Shown here in pieces: positions 41,818 to 54,199 of a stretch of DNA of 64,000 bases. Where the stretch lies: NCBI RefSeq assembly GCF_964355755.1, contig NC_092673.1:7695001-7759000 (forward strand), read 5' to 3'. Source of the DNA: Antedon mediterranea. Lineage: Eukaryota > Echinodermata > Crinoidea > Comatulida > Antedonidae. A model generated the notes under the pieces. That model worked only from the letters and a program-made list of their open reading frames with translations, did not search any database and was not told where the DNA came from. Every line of letters starts with the position of its first letter. Positions within the stretch are counted from its first letter, which is position 1. The translations under genes and the position numbers were made by a program.

Positions 41818-41888
41818 ACTTTATTGGAATGTTGTACATGATGGAAAGACGTGAATAAGGCAATACTGCAAGGTCAATATACCACAAA
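41818..41888 (+). other. MAPKAP1: MAPKAP1 5' UTR part of the first coding exon, with a uORF
   Basis: The exon appears to begin after a pyrimidine-rich acceptor (TTTTTTTATAG, AG at 41816-41817), leaving 71 nt of leader before the start codon. The leader carries a short upstream ORF at 41829-41858: nine codons then TAA, ending 30 nt before the main ATG, with two further in-frame ATGs inside it. The acceptor is predicted, so the leader could be longer or shorter. Confidence 0.55.
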
Positions 41889-42078
41889 ATGGCGTTGTTA
41901 GATGATCCGTCTTTCATCCTATCACACATCCATCATTCGTTCATCACGAGTGATGATACTGGAATGTGCGAGATGGTGATCATGAATGAGGAGGTTAACT
42001 ACAATCACAGAAAGCGAGAACGTCAGGCAAAGAAAACAAGTCCATGGTCAACGTACTGTGTCTCTGAAGGAGATTCTG
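41889..42078 (+). CDS. MAPKAP1: MAPKAP1/SIN1 (mTORC2 subunit), first coding exon
   Basis: N-terminal exon of SIN1 (SAPK-interacting protein 1, MAPKAP1), an essential mTORC2 scaffold that binds Rictor and presents AKT, SGK and PKC to mTOR. Seen: MALLDDPSFILSHIHHSFIT then SDDTGMCEMV, closely matching human SIN1 residues 1-30 (MAFLDNPTIILAHI..., SDDTGMCEMV). The ATG has a strong Kozak context (AAAATGG). After residue 36 the sequence becomes basic and poorly conserved (HRKRERQAKK at 40-49), unlike human at this point. The exon is 63 codons plus one base and ends TCTG|GTAAGT, giving a phase 1 junction that fits the next exon. The in-frame extension past 42078 is intron and should not be counted as protein. 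Confidence 0.95.
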
Positions 42079-42712
42079 GTAAGTTCATTCTGAAGGTGGC
42101 GTTAGGTCAACACAGCACTCGATCCAACTTGTTCGTCATGACCACTCAATTGACCATATTGCACAAAATATGTTGACATGAGCGCAGTTAAGTTTATTCA
42201 ATTTAAGTTGCTTTCAGTTGAACGAAGTTCACATGTACGTTATGGGAAAGCGCAAATCGTTATATTGAGTTCAATATTGACAAAATTGCTCGGAAACAGG
42301 CCTTAGAATTACACTCAATATCCTGGCCAAGTCGACTGGTAATCAGCGTAATAGGAACTCTTGTATAGTACGTACAGTATACAATTCTAACACTTGGTAT
42401 CATACAAAGTGACGCTCTCACGTTACGAAAGAAAATGATGACGGTGGTATGTTGGTACGTTCCCACATGAGGGCGTGGTTGTGGACGGGTCCATTATAAT
42501 ACAGGGGTGTTCTAGGAACTTTTCCCTTTCGTATCTGAGAGCACGGGCTATCGTCGGTTTATACAGGTAAGCTAGCACTCAGACTACTAACACCACTACT
42601 GGTTTGTGTAGTTTCTATTTCAAAATCGCATTGGTATACCATGATTAGTTCATTCATTTACATTCAGTTTCTCCAATTTTAAATTTCAGTTGAGAGGAGT
42701 TCCGGTGTCGAC

Positions 42713-42891
42713 CAGTGGCGTAACAGCTATGAGCGCTCACTGGCTAAACCTAGGGACTCCGGAGCTTATAGTGCTCCCTGAGCAGTGCCCAGAGGGAAAA
42801 CCGGCATTGAAATATGTCTAAAAACCCTGGCCTCCAGTATTTTAGGGCCACTTAGGGTTCCTAAACCAAAGGCCACTACTTTATGCCACTG
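42713..42891. mobile_element. hAT-type MITE, 179 bp
   Basis: Terminal inverted repeats CAGTGGCGTAAC and TTATGCCACTG, the latter reading CAGTGGCATAA in complement. Flanked by an 8 bp target duplication with one mismatch (GTGTCGAC at 42705-42712; GTGTCTAC at 42892-42899). Eight-bp duplications and CAGTGGCGTA ends are characteristic of hAT elements. The interior is non-coding. Confidence 0.85.
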
Positions 42892-45699
42892 GTGTCTACC
42901 TACAGTATAACAAACCTTTCATTGCACTCCAGGAAATGTTTTGGTCTACAAAATGTTATGTACTGTACCCTTTGTTGTTTACTTTATTTTATACCTAAAA
43001 TATGCTAGTAGTAATGATTATGGAGAACAAAAACATTATTCAGATCAATGCAATGTCCCTTGGAAGAAGAAAAAAGGAAGGCTGGCTGGGAAGGTCTTAT
43101 TTAAGGCGTTCGATTATTATTAAAAAGGTTCATCTGGATCTCTAGCTAGAATGTATTTGTTAATGATTTCTTTTTGATGATCCAATCCAATTTTGTCGAG
43201 CTTTCAAACAACTACCAAAACCGGTTTTGAAGTAAACCATTCTTTTGAGATTTTCAACTTAGTGGAAATTCATTCTTAAACTAATTTCATTTGGTGAATT
43301 TCCTTTTTTGTTGATCCAATAAAATCGAAAAGTAAAAATTGCCAACAAACCTATTGTTGTTTGCTTTTTCTTGGCTATAATGTGGTCTAACATGAATGTA
43401 AAACAGCGCCTTAAAAAACACAGAGATCATGTATTGACCAGATTAACTAAGAACAACAGCCTACAGTAATTGAAAAAGTGAATGGAAGGTTTTCAAAAAC
43501 CTGTTGTAATAAAATTCACTCTTAGAAATATACACTTTGTTATCTCCACCATTTTCATTTATCCTAGTATACAGTCCGCAGCTTATTCTGTGTGTGGTAT
43601 CATTTGGCAGATGTTCAACACTTTTATGTTCATGTTAACAGTAATTATATACACTTTAGCCTTATAACAAAATTTGTTTATTTATTTTGTTAGCTTGTAT
43701 AACCTGCTTTAGAATAATAAAATTAAAGGAAATCCTCTATATGTTGTCAGTCAAACTTTTTTATTTTCTATGTAAAAATATTTATTGTAATTATATATTG
43801 TTGTTTTATATTGTCTACCACAGGGGAGTGATAACAAAAATACAAAGGAATTATTTATATAATTCTACTGCATCTGTTATAGTTTATGATGTGGTTGTTA
43901 AAGATGTTTAATTGACATAAGAAATTAACAAATGTAAATATGTATGATCTCAAGGATTGTTTCCTCTGCTTGAGGCCATTAACTCTTTTACTACTTTTTT
44001 CCTCATAAAAATAGTTTTAGAAAATAGATCATTAACCTATTGTTACCTTATGACAAGCTTTTATAGTAATTTGGAATTTTTTTTTTAAAGAATTTTGTTT
44101 TAATTATTATATTGCAAAAGCTTACACCATATGTCATGGCCATTAGTGTTCAGTAATTTTAATCTATCGTGATTTAGGTTTGCGGCTATCACTATCCGAG
44201 TTAATTGAAATATTTTGCACAGAATTGACACTACATTTATACATACCAAGGCCGACACACTTTGCATGATTTCGCAGCCTTTTTCAAAGTTTTTAAAAAA
44301 AATATTTATTCAATATTAGCAATTAATATACAAACTTCATATTGATGGAAATTGTAAAGGAAAACAATCTGCAGTAAGAAAAATCATTAAAATTAATGAT
44401 AAAAGAAATAGAAATAAAAGTCAACAAAAACCATTTTCGAGTTTTATAAACTATAGATATTATATATATAATTTTGATTTAATTCTATTTTAAAGCAACT
44501 TACAATTTTACAGCCAGGGGGGCATTTTCATAGATCTGGAAGGTGTCTCCTAAACAGCGATAATACGTTTGCTTGTTTTTATATTGTGCCAAGTAATAAA
44601 TTATAAATAATTATAGTTTTATCAATTCCGATTTTAATTCTATTTTTTACAGCATGCGTCTTTAATACATCACTCTAGTGGGTAGAAGCATGTAATTGAC
44701 CGGTTAAAAAGGCAATCATTGTTGAAACAAATCCCAACTGCCTAATCTGTGTATCATAACGTAAATGTCATTTAAAGATCACTCCTTTTGTTTTCAAATA
44801 TAAAGCTAGATATTCTGAAGAATATTACTTTTTTTAAATTTGCATCAATGAAATAATTTGTTGTTAAGCATCGATTTGTTTCTCTCTCTTATTTTCTATT
44901 TATGTATGAAACGACTCTCTAACGACGACTCTAGTCAAAATGATTAATGAGGTTTGGAAATCTTCGTTGTAGCGTTTCTACAAGGATAAAGGTGTTTAAA
45001 GTTTTCGCATCAAAATTTGATGTTTGGTCAGGCATCTCGTTGCGCTCTGCTCTTCCAAGGGGAACAAATGGTAAAAAGTATTCAGTACGGAGCGTGGTAC
45101 CGGTGATAATGGTTCTGTTTTAATATTGAACGATATTGTCTGTTATTATTGTTACGGCCCCTCGGGATGCGATTGCTGATTGTGTTGGATTACTGGTGAA
45201 ACAAATAACTACATTTTACTGAAGACGCTATAATTTATCTGAGATCTACAAAAATCCAATTATCTAGTGTGATGAATAGTTGAACGCTATTATTTCAACT
45301 TAAATGGACTGTAAACTGATGGAAGGATCAGCTTTTGATCATTTGCACACACACACTCTTTTTTTTTTATCTCCTAAAACATCATCAACAATTTATTCTT
45401 GACAATTTGAAATCAATTCAAAATTGATATGATACAATAGTTCTAATGTTAATCTACAGACGTTAACTTTAATTATACATTTGTATTTAATATAACAAAG
45501 CCACTTTTAAAAGCTGGTTTTCCGAGTATTGAATTGTTTGTTAACTTAAAAGTTGCACAAATTCAAAGGTACTGTACTGTACACCTTACAGGCTTACAGG
45601 TATAAACTGAATCTCAAAACATGGTCTGTATGGTCCATTTAAGGGCCTATTTCTACTGCAAAAAATAACTGATTAGTGTGGATTATTACCTCCAATTTC

Positions 45700-45975
45700 T
45701 TATAAAAGAAAAACATTTTCAATAACTGGTTAAATGGCAGACTGAGCCTGAAATTAATTGGTAAGAACACCTAATTTTTTATTGGTATTTAGAACACCAT
45801 CTAACTGGTTAATAACCGTGGGAATTACAGTAGTACAGTAATAACAAAATTATCCCAAATTTCTTGGCAGCAAAAACTGAACACATTTTTATTAACTGTA
45901 TAAATGGCAGACTGAGAAATTAAAAACACCTAATTTTTTATATGTGTTTAGAACACCATTCATCTTTTCTGTAAA
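45700..45975 (+). repeat. Duplicated AT-rich segment, 170 bp apart
   Basis: TAAATGGCAGACTGAG at 45731 and 45901, each followed by AACACCTAATTTTTTAT and TTTAGAACACCAT. The second copy has a ~15 bp deletion. Confidence 0.85.
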
Positions 45976-48900
45976 ATAACTGTTAATTGATTAAACTATT
46001 GTACAGTACTGTAGCATTTTGAATGTTTGACTGCCTGAGCGAATTGCATTGTGGGTAATCTTAACATTTTTTGTACATAATTTATTTGGGAGCACAAATT
46101 TAACAGAGATGAGATATAATGTTTATGAGATATAGATTATATTTTTAATCTATTTTAAAAATTGTTTATTCAAAGCTATTCTTTATACAACTGAAATCGG
46201 CCCTAAAAAACTTGTAAAAAACTCAATTTTTTTTTAAAGGCTTTAATTTATTATAACAAGTTGTGGAATAGATTACATTTTTCAGTCTTCACCTCATGGA
46301 AATATTATATCCATTCAACTTAAAATGTATTTATTTGTACACTATTCACCCTCTTCTCCAGTAAATGTACTAAGTCCGGTCCTGTTATTGTTATTAATCT
46401 TCTGCCTTATAATCTAAGATCTTATATTTCATAATATTTGTTCCCAAACAATTAGTTGTAATGATATTCATATCGGAGTGTATAATTTGTTAAGATCGTT
46501 ATCGAGATATAATAACGTCGGCTTATTACAATTGGACACTTGTAATGATTGATCTTCATATTTGTTTTGAATATTACCACTTCTTATCTACGTTGTTTAC
46601 ATAACTGCTCGGCAAGAATAACTCAAACGAAAATGATTTTAATTATGTCCTTAAAAGCGTTAATTGGTCTGTGCTTAAACAAGGCATTTCATAAACCAAT
46701 AGCTTAGCATAGGCTCTCGAGTGTTAAGCAGTGGTTCTCACATAGATAACCCTGTGTATAGTATTAATAACGCGGCAATAACACTTACTTCTCTCGGATA
46801 ATCCACGTCGAAGATGAGTTTCTATGCCCGATGATGATTCTTAAAGTGATTTTCTTATTGAAAGATAATTTGTGAAGATGATTAGTAAGAAAACATTCAT
46901 CCATCATTGATATCCATGTAATTATCCATCTTGTCATTGATTGATTCGATCTCCATTGATTTCATTACATCTCAACATTTGAATGGCTTTCTATTTTTTT
47001 CCAGTCGGAGTGTGTGTGTAAACGTTCTGGTAATTCCTTCATGATTGATCAGGATCTGGCAGATAAGAACGGAATATTGTCCGGTGGTAATTGCTCGGAA
47101 AGGAAGTGTTAAAAGTAGTTTTAATGCGATTCATCTAAAAAACGTGGTTAAAGCATAGTCTTGTGGCAACTTAAAAGACCATTTGTTTAAGATGTAGTCT
47201 GAATAAAGACGTTTTCTTTTACCTGTAATGGGCCATTGGAGTCAATGAGAATTAAAACACAATAAACAAAAAAAACAGCATCTTGTAACTACAGTAATGA
47301 GGTACATTTTAACATGTTCAAAAGCTTAATCTTAATCCGTTTAGATGTTTTTAGCTATAAATGGAGTATTAAAAAAAGGAGAGAAAAAAAATATTTTGAT
47401 GTCCATTTATTTTGTCACATAAGAATCACAGCAATTCATTCTTTTTTTAATAAAAAATATTATATTGTATTCATTATTTGTAGCCTTATTTGGATATATA
47501 AATCAGATAACTAACTATTACTATAACTACTGTATTTGTTTTATGCTTGTCACAGAGTTATAGATGGTAACAAAACATAATAAATGTAATGCATCATTTA
47601 TATGAAAAAGAATAAAACTAGATTTAAAATTATCAGATACAGTATAACGATTTTATCAATTTAGTAATACTCAAAATATACAATAAAATAAATAAAAAGG
47701 TAAGGAAATAAAAGAAAGGAAAAAGTATGTCTCCAGATCTCTCAACCCCTAAGTTAAAAGTAACACATACAGTACACACCGCTATCCCAACCAGTTGTTT
47801 AACAGATAGAGTTCAACTTGGTTGGTTCACTTGAAAAGGAAATTTTGCTTGGCATAATTAAGACAATAACAGACAATAAAATTACAAGAAAAATACATCA
47901 AATTGCACAAATGCTATAGGCCAATGTTAAAATATGGTTAATAGGCCAATGTTGAGATAATTCGCTGGAAGAAAAAAAATGTGAAGATCACGGATATAAA
48001 ACATCTAGTTTTCATTAAAATTTGATTTTTTAAATAACATTAAAATTTATTTTTCTCAGAGGATATTTTTGATGAATTATCTCCAAAAATTGTATTGTAA
48101 TTTGTAGTTAAATTATATTTTTACAACAGACTGCATTTCTGCTGAATTCGTGTTTGAAAAAGTGTAATTAAGGACTGTTACCTATGCTCTCAATCACAGA
48201 CCGTTATTGATAACTGGTTAGAAGTTTTTCCAACATGCAATTGATTTGGTGTTTTAACCGTAATTTTGATAACGCCATATAAAACATTATTTGAAATTTT
48301 TCCCATTTCTTCTGCTAAGAAAATAGAGGTAATATTTTGTTTACATTTAATCAGTTATTTGGTCACTTATCTTATTTTAAACACATTTTACTTGCTAGAA
48401 ACATTGATTGGTTGGTGTTTGTTCAAACTGGAGTAAGATCCTAGTTTTTCAAACATGAGTAAATAGTGCTATTTCAATCTTCACTAATATCACCCGCTAA
48501 AAGAAACAACAGTTTCGCATTTAAGATACTTAGTTGATGGGATGCGTACATCGTGTACTACTCATATCAGAGTTTGGACACATTTTATGTGGTTGACTTT
48601 TTAGATTTTTCCCTTATGATGAATAACAGTCACTCTAAGGAATTCATGTTTCCATTTATGTCATCTGCAAAATTGAAAAGCTAAGTACACTCCTGTCGTT
48701 TTCAAGATTCACTTTGTTTCATCTTAAGGACATTAATTTGAAGTTATTGTGCTCAAGAAGAGAAAGAAAGAAATGTTTTTCTATCATCTGTATGCATCAA
48801 TTTCATATTGTAAATACCAGGAAGAAAAGAAAGAAAAATCATTAAAAAAAAACCATAAATAATTGAATATTTAGGTAAATTCCATTCACACTAAGATGAT

Positions 48901-49310
48901 AAAAATTATTGATAATTAGATAAACATATATTTTTCTTACATAAAACAAAAGAAATTAGAGCATTTTTCATTCTATAACTATAGGATAACCGTCTATGAT
49001 GGAAATAAGCAACAGATTAATTGAATAAAAGTTTACTTTAGAATGTACTGTATAGATGTAACAATGTTTTGGTTGGGGAGAATATTTGTTTAATTTAAAG
49101 CCCAAATTTCAATCTTTCAATGCATTAAAATATTCTTCTTATTCAACTCAGAAACATTAGTATTTGCATATTATATAACACCTATATAAATTCCTGTCAT
49201 TTGATTGGACGAATGTGGGTCACATGGCGTGCAATAGTACGCACTATTCAACGATCGTTAAATAGTACTTTTTGAAACATTTTTGTTTGTTATTTAGATG
49301 TTATATAAAA

Positions 49311-49470
49311 CAAATAATGAATGTTTTATATTCGTGTAATGGTACAAATAATGGCACTTGGTGAATGATGAAAGGTTATATCAACTCGGCTTTGCCTCGT
49401 TGATATAACCTTTCATCATTCACCTCGTGCCATTATTTGTACCATTGCACTCATAAACATTCATTATTTG
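49311..49470. repeat. Near-perfect 160 bp palindrome
   Basis: Two ~75 bp arms pair around a centre at about 49391: the outer ends CAAATAATGAATG and CATTCATTATTTG, the middle TGGTACAAATAATGGCAC with GTGCCATTATTTGTACCA, and the inner GGTTATATCAAC with GTTGATATAACC. Few mismatches. It would form a long hairpin. Probably a foldback/MITE-type element; outer ends and target duplication were not resolved. Confidence 0.85.
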
Positions 49471-51576
49471 TATACTATGTCACTTAAGTTTGGCTGTGGC
49501 GCAAAAGAAAGTTACTATACTATAGTGTGTAATTTAAATTTTCATACTTCCTCGTTCCCAAATCTTTAATTATTGCTACAGTTAGATATAAAAGTAAATG
49601 TATAATTGTATAACATCCCAATCAAATTTAGTTTTTATTTGAAATTCGTAACTTGGTATGTATCGTATCGTTTCCCTTTAACACGATTGATTAGTTCACA
49701 GGTTACCGGGCCTCAGCTGTCGTTGTGTTTATCCGTAATTGAACGCTATCATGCTTCTTAATTCACATGGGGAATGGACATGAAAGAATACAATAAAAAC
49801 TCTTGTTTAGAGAAATTATCTCAAAGTTCAGGTCTTATCGATAAAAAAGTCTTTGTAATATACAAAATAAAAAATGTATTGGGTTATCTTTCTTGTTATT
49901 GACAAGTACTGATAAAGAAGAAATCAAATTGAAAAAAAAAAGAATATATTTCTTTTCACAAACTGTAAAGATAATCTTGTTGGATAGTATTATTCGTTTT
50001 CAACAAATTGTTTCATTTTGGAAATTGATTCATGAGAGAGTTCACATGTTTACCGGCAAGTAAACAATAAGTTGATAACTTTGTCTTAAAACATAATTTT
50101 TTCCCAGAGTAGGAATAATAACTGTATTGTGTTGAGTATCCTTTATTTTCTATATTAAAAGAAGTAAAAAAGTACAATAAAGTGTGAAAAACAGGTTAGC
50201 CACAAACAAGCAAAAGCTTTTGTTCTGTGGCACCCTTAAATTAAAGGACAACTTGGACCGAGAACCCTATTATAATAACAATGTATTAGGGATGTACATA
50301 ATTATGATTTCATAACAATCGCGAGATTTATCACCACGCATGCTCGCCGTACAGCTGTTTATGTAAATGGTTGTGATGTCACAAGTGCATGGCAAAATCT
50401 ACTAATGAGTTTTAACATAGAGATAGGTACGGTCACTTCAATTGCTAATTTGACCAGTATTAAGCTTAAATTTGCCAAAATGTTTAGTCTGGTATTTTGA
50501 ATAAAAACACTTCATTATCCAGATAGGCAGAAGAAACAATAAATAAATTTAACAATTATATTTTTTACGATTTATTTAAAAGGTGTGTTTACTAGAAATA
50601 TTTGCGCTTTGCCAGAAATTTAAAACACTGTTTTCATACAAATGTGCCTGTTTTCACAAAGAGCTGTAAAGAGAGATGATAAAAGTCTACTTTACAAATT
50701 AACTAGTGACTATTTTGAATATTTTTACAGATGTCTGATTGTCATCTATAGTCCAACTCAATGGTATTGTTCCATTTTTGATAGTACAGTAGTTTTTCAA
50801 TATCATGGATTAGAAAGCAGTTTTTTAAAATTTCATATGCATCAAACAGTAAGAAAATTACCAATTACAGGATGGATAAACTATAAATTATCATGACTAC
50901 AGCTCCACTAAACAGTCACTTCTTGAATTACACTAACAGATCCACGCCCTCTCGCAGTAGCCCAAGTAATATGAAATTAAGGGCATTAGAGTTGAGGACC
51001 ATATTGATTACTTTTTTTTACAAATTGTTTTTAAATATGTAGAAATTAATAAATACATATAGTTACAGTGTACATTATTTAAACACTGATTGATGCACTG
51101 GTGAAGAGGTATTCGTATTCGCATCTTAAATGTTAGTGCTAAAGTACATGGCGTAAATATTTTTCTGTCCGAACTAGGTGGTGTATTATCATTATGCTGG
51201 AGTTCATTATGCAAGCATAAGATGCCAGATTAAAGAATGCTACGTATCAATAATTTTGATGTCTGGTCGACACCGACCAATGGACAGAGAAATAACCGAA
51301 AGTAAATAGAAATTGGAAGCGGTAAAATCAAACAATACAATACGTCCTGCAGAACAATTCCCTTTAAACACTAGGCAATAGAAAATTTAATGAACACCCT
51401 GCGCATAGGTTAAGCAACACAAACAAAAAAGTAATTCAAATTAAATCATAATTTACACTTCAATGTTTATTACTTTCAGCAGGCACACAATCAATACCAT
51501 GAAAATCATTGTTTAATTTTTAATGATTCTGTTGTTGTTGAAGAAATAATTATTTGATATTTATTTTTTGCCCTAG

Positions 51577-51750
51577 TAATGGAAGACACATCAATTTACA
51601 ACGAATCATATGATATTGAGTCTTCATTTGAGATGGGATTCCGGCAACGTACCAATACCGCCATGCGCTTGGAGAAGTTACGTCGCGAACGCAAGGTACA
51701 GAGTCAATATAAACGTGTCCAATGGCGGGAAAATGAACAACAACTAAGTG
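51577..51750 (+). CDS. MAPKAP1: MAPKAP1/SIN1, second coding exon (RxRxxT site)
   Basis: The acceptor GCCCTAG ends at 51576 and the donor AGTG|GTAAGA begins at 51751. The exon is 174 nt: two bases completing Val-64, 57 codons, and one base over. Seen: SSFEMGFRQRTNTAMRLEKL then RRERKVQSQYKRVQWRENEQ, aligned with human SSWDFGIRRRSNTAQRLERL and RKERQNQ...QWKER. The basic motif RQRTNT keeps the RxRxxT pattern; its last Thr, residue 91 by this splice model, corresponds to human Thr86, the AKT/S6K phosphorylation site. The rest is a charged, probably helical segment ahead of the CRIM domain. The splice phase matches both neighbours exactly, and the identification is secure. Confidence 0.95.
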
Positions 51751-51926
51751 GTAAGATTTTAGAGTCTGATAATTTTAAACGTTGGTTCCATATATTCGCT
51801 GCGATGATGTTGATGATGCGTTCAAGATTACTTTCTCTTTATTCATTAAGAAAACTGTGAAAGTTAAACAGGGTTCTATAGTACTTTTCAGTCTGCAACA
51901 AAATCTGACCATTGACCAATCACATA

Positions 51927-52745
51927 CCGTATATTTCGGTGTATAAGTCGCACCTGTGTATAAGATGCACCCCCTAACTGAGAGTAAAATATCGGTATTT
52001 TTTATATCGTCGATGTATAAGACGCACCTTATATTTCATCAAAACAATGTTTTTTTTAAATTGTAATCAATCTTATTGTAATAATATATTTTGTTATATC
52101 TACAACGGCGTCCTTTATTTAGGTTTTTTCTTACCTAGGTTCGGCCGCGCCCAGCCTCAACAAGTTGTTTCTAACTTGTTATTCATGAGTTTCGCACCCG
52201 CAACATCGAGTGCATGACCGTGTGTGTAACACGCACGTGTGTGGGCTAGCCTCGCTCGATCATTTCGAGAGGGCGCACGTTTTCACGGACAATCGTATTC
52301 GATTAGTATCTATGTATCCGAGAAGTGTGTACGCTAGGTCCATGCTATAATCACCTGGAGGATATACTAGTCGAATACCGTACATGTGGCCGCCAAGAAG
52401 GGCTTGCGCTGGGGGGTCGGCGATCGTGCGTATAACTATAAATAAATACTATTCCAATCGTAAACGTTTACAAATGAAATTTTATCGGAGCGCCTAAAAC
52501 AGCTCCATAATAAACAAATCTTTTCATCATATTTAGTATAACATCACGCTAAAATGCCTTGAAAACTAGGCAGAAGCAGGTTGCCGTTACGTTAGTACAC
52601 TGTAGCTAGGCCTAGGCTAGCCAACGAGGTGACGATATGTACACTCTGTGTGGTGAGGCATTTATGTTCGGTGTATAAGACGCACCCTTAATTTAGAGGT
52701 CAAATTTGCGTGTCAAAAGTGCGACTTATACACCGAAATATACGG
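51927..52745. mobile_element. Inverted-repeat DNA element with TA flanks, 819 bp
   Basis: Perfect 27 bp terminal inverted repeats beginning CCGTATATTTCGGTGTATAA, flanked by TA on each side (51925-51926 and 52746-52747). The GTATAAGACGCACC word is repeated subterminally at both ends (about 52014 and 52672). The interior at 52130-52420 is CpG-rich and has no transposase frame. The TA target and TIRs fit a Tc1/mariner-type non-autonomous element. Confidence 0.85.
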
Positions 52746-54199
52746 TACCTGAGTTTAATCGATGTCAAGGAATATCCAGGTTGTTGTCTATGCCATGTAT
52801 GTACAGTACAATAATTTGTTCGGCGACTGTTTTACATGCAGTGTAGTGATAATAGAAACCAAGGGTTGAATTTTCAAATGTGCTTAGTTAAAAAATCATT
52901 TTAAACTTTGTTTAAGGAACAATTTTACTTAAGTCAGTTTTCAACCTAAGCAAATTTTCTTAAACCTTTATTAAATAAAGCTTCAGTTTTTCACTTAAGC
53001 ATTTCTTATCTCTTGACCTAAAAAACCTTTTGATGACCTTAAAAGTGATCCGTAGGCCTATGAAAATCATTTTGTCTATACACATTATGATATTCAGCAG
53101 ATCTAGGTTTTTGAACATTTTGCCAGTTTGTATTTTTTTAATCTACAGTACAACCTAGGGTTACTGTCAGTTTTGGAGACTAGTTTTTTAATCGATCAGA
53201 CTGTACGAACTTGATAATATCACTTATCAAAGCTAACAGTCATCTACCCATCTGTATTCCAAAAGCACTTTTCTTTCTTTCTTTCCCATCATTAGTGGAA
53301 TTGATTCTTAATACATCACACGAGGTGATCAATGATTTTGCTATAAATCATCTTCAGTTGTGTTTGGACAGTGCCGAGAACTTCTCAGTGTTCTAACCGT
53401 TCTGGCTTTCCTTTGTTGCATGCGTTTAAGGCGTTCAATATCGTAAATACTCTTGTCTTTGAGGGTGGTTTAACGTATTGATATCGCATTAGCTAAATCA
53501 ATAATTTTTGTTCTTAGTGTTTTAGGAATTACTTTAAGAAGTTATATACTTCTTGGTAGTCTGGGCTCCAGACGGCGTTTTGTCTTAATATTAGTGAAAA
53601 TATAAATATTTTTGCACATATGGCGTTTCATACGTGTATTACTTGAGTTTGGATACTCCATCTGGGGAAACACGCACAAGTCACGTGGTTTGACACCAAG
53701 AATTTTTGGTGCATACGATTATCCAGTTGACTAGTTTCAGTCGCATGCCATTGGCTACTCACTCGTACGCAGTTTTAATATTCATATTTCAGAATTTCAA
53801 AGACTCAACAACTAAGATGATGCGCATGCGCTATGTTACGTTTAGACAATGTGCACATGTACTTGGGTACATTGATGAAAATTTCGGAAGGCTAGAAATT
53901 ATTTTATATGCCAGTAGTCTGGTAAACATTTGATGGGATTTTTCCCAAGAACATGAAAACTTGTCTTGATATGATAGACTAGCTTCTCCGCAAAGTCAAA
54001 CATTGAATGGATCATTTATTATGCGGAGATAATTTGATTTAATTCCCACCCAGACCCTGTCCTCCTGTTCTGTGTGGTGATGTAGCTCTGTTGTGTGCCG
54101 GTGGTGGTATGTACCTTGGCGTTTAATTAGGCAGGTCATACGTACGAGTTGAGTAGGCCTACGAAGGAGGCCTAGGCCAGGACTAAACAATTTATAAAC

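Larger units (their letters stand above)
42079..51576 (+). other. MAPKAP1: MAPKAP1 intron between coding exons 1 and 2
   Basis: A 9.5 kb intron with GTAAGT donor and CCCTAG acceptor. It contains a hAT-type MITE (42.7 kb), a duplicated AT-rich segment (45.7-46.0 kb), a 160 bp palindrome (49.3 kb) and long unique stretches. The parts at 44.9-45.3 and 46.5-47.1 kb have the least biased composition and might be regulatory. A strong isolated donor-like site (CAG|GTAAGC) occurs at about 42568, but no exon was identified in front of it. Confidence 0.85.

Noticed and set aside
42180-42570. Alternative first exon of MAPKAP1 ending at the strong donor CAG|GTAAGC near 42568
   Set aside because: Only a donor-like word and a weak TATA-like stretch; no reading frame or acceptor evidence, and the 38.1 kb promoter is a better candidate.
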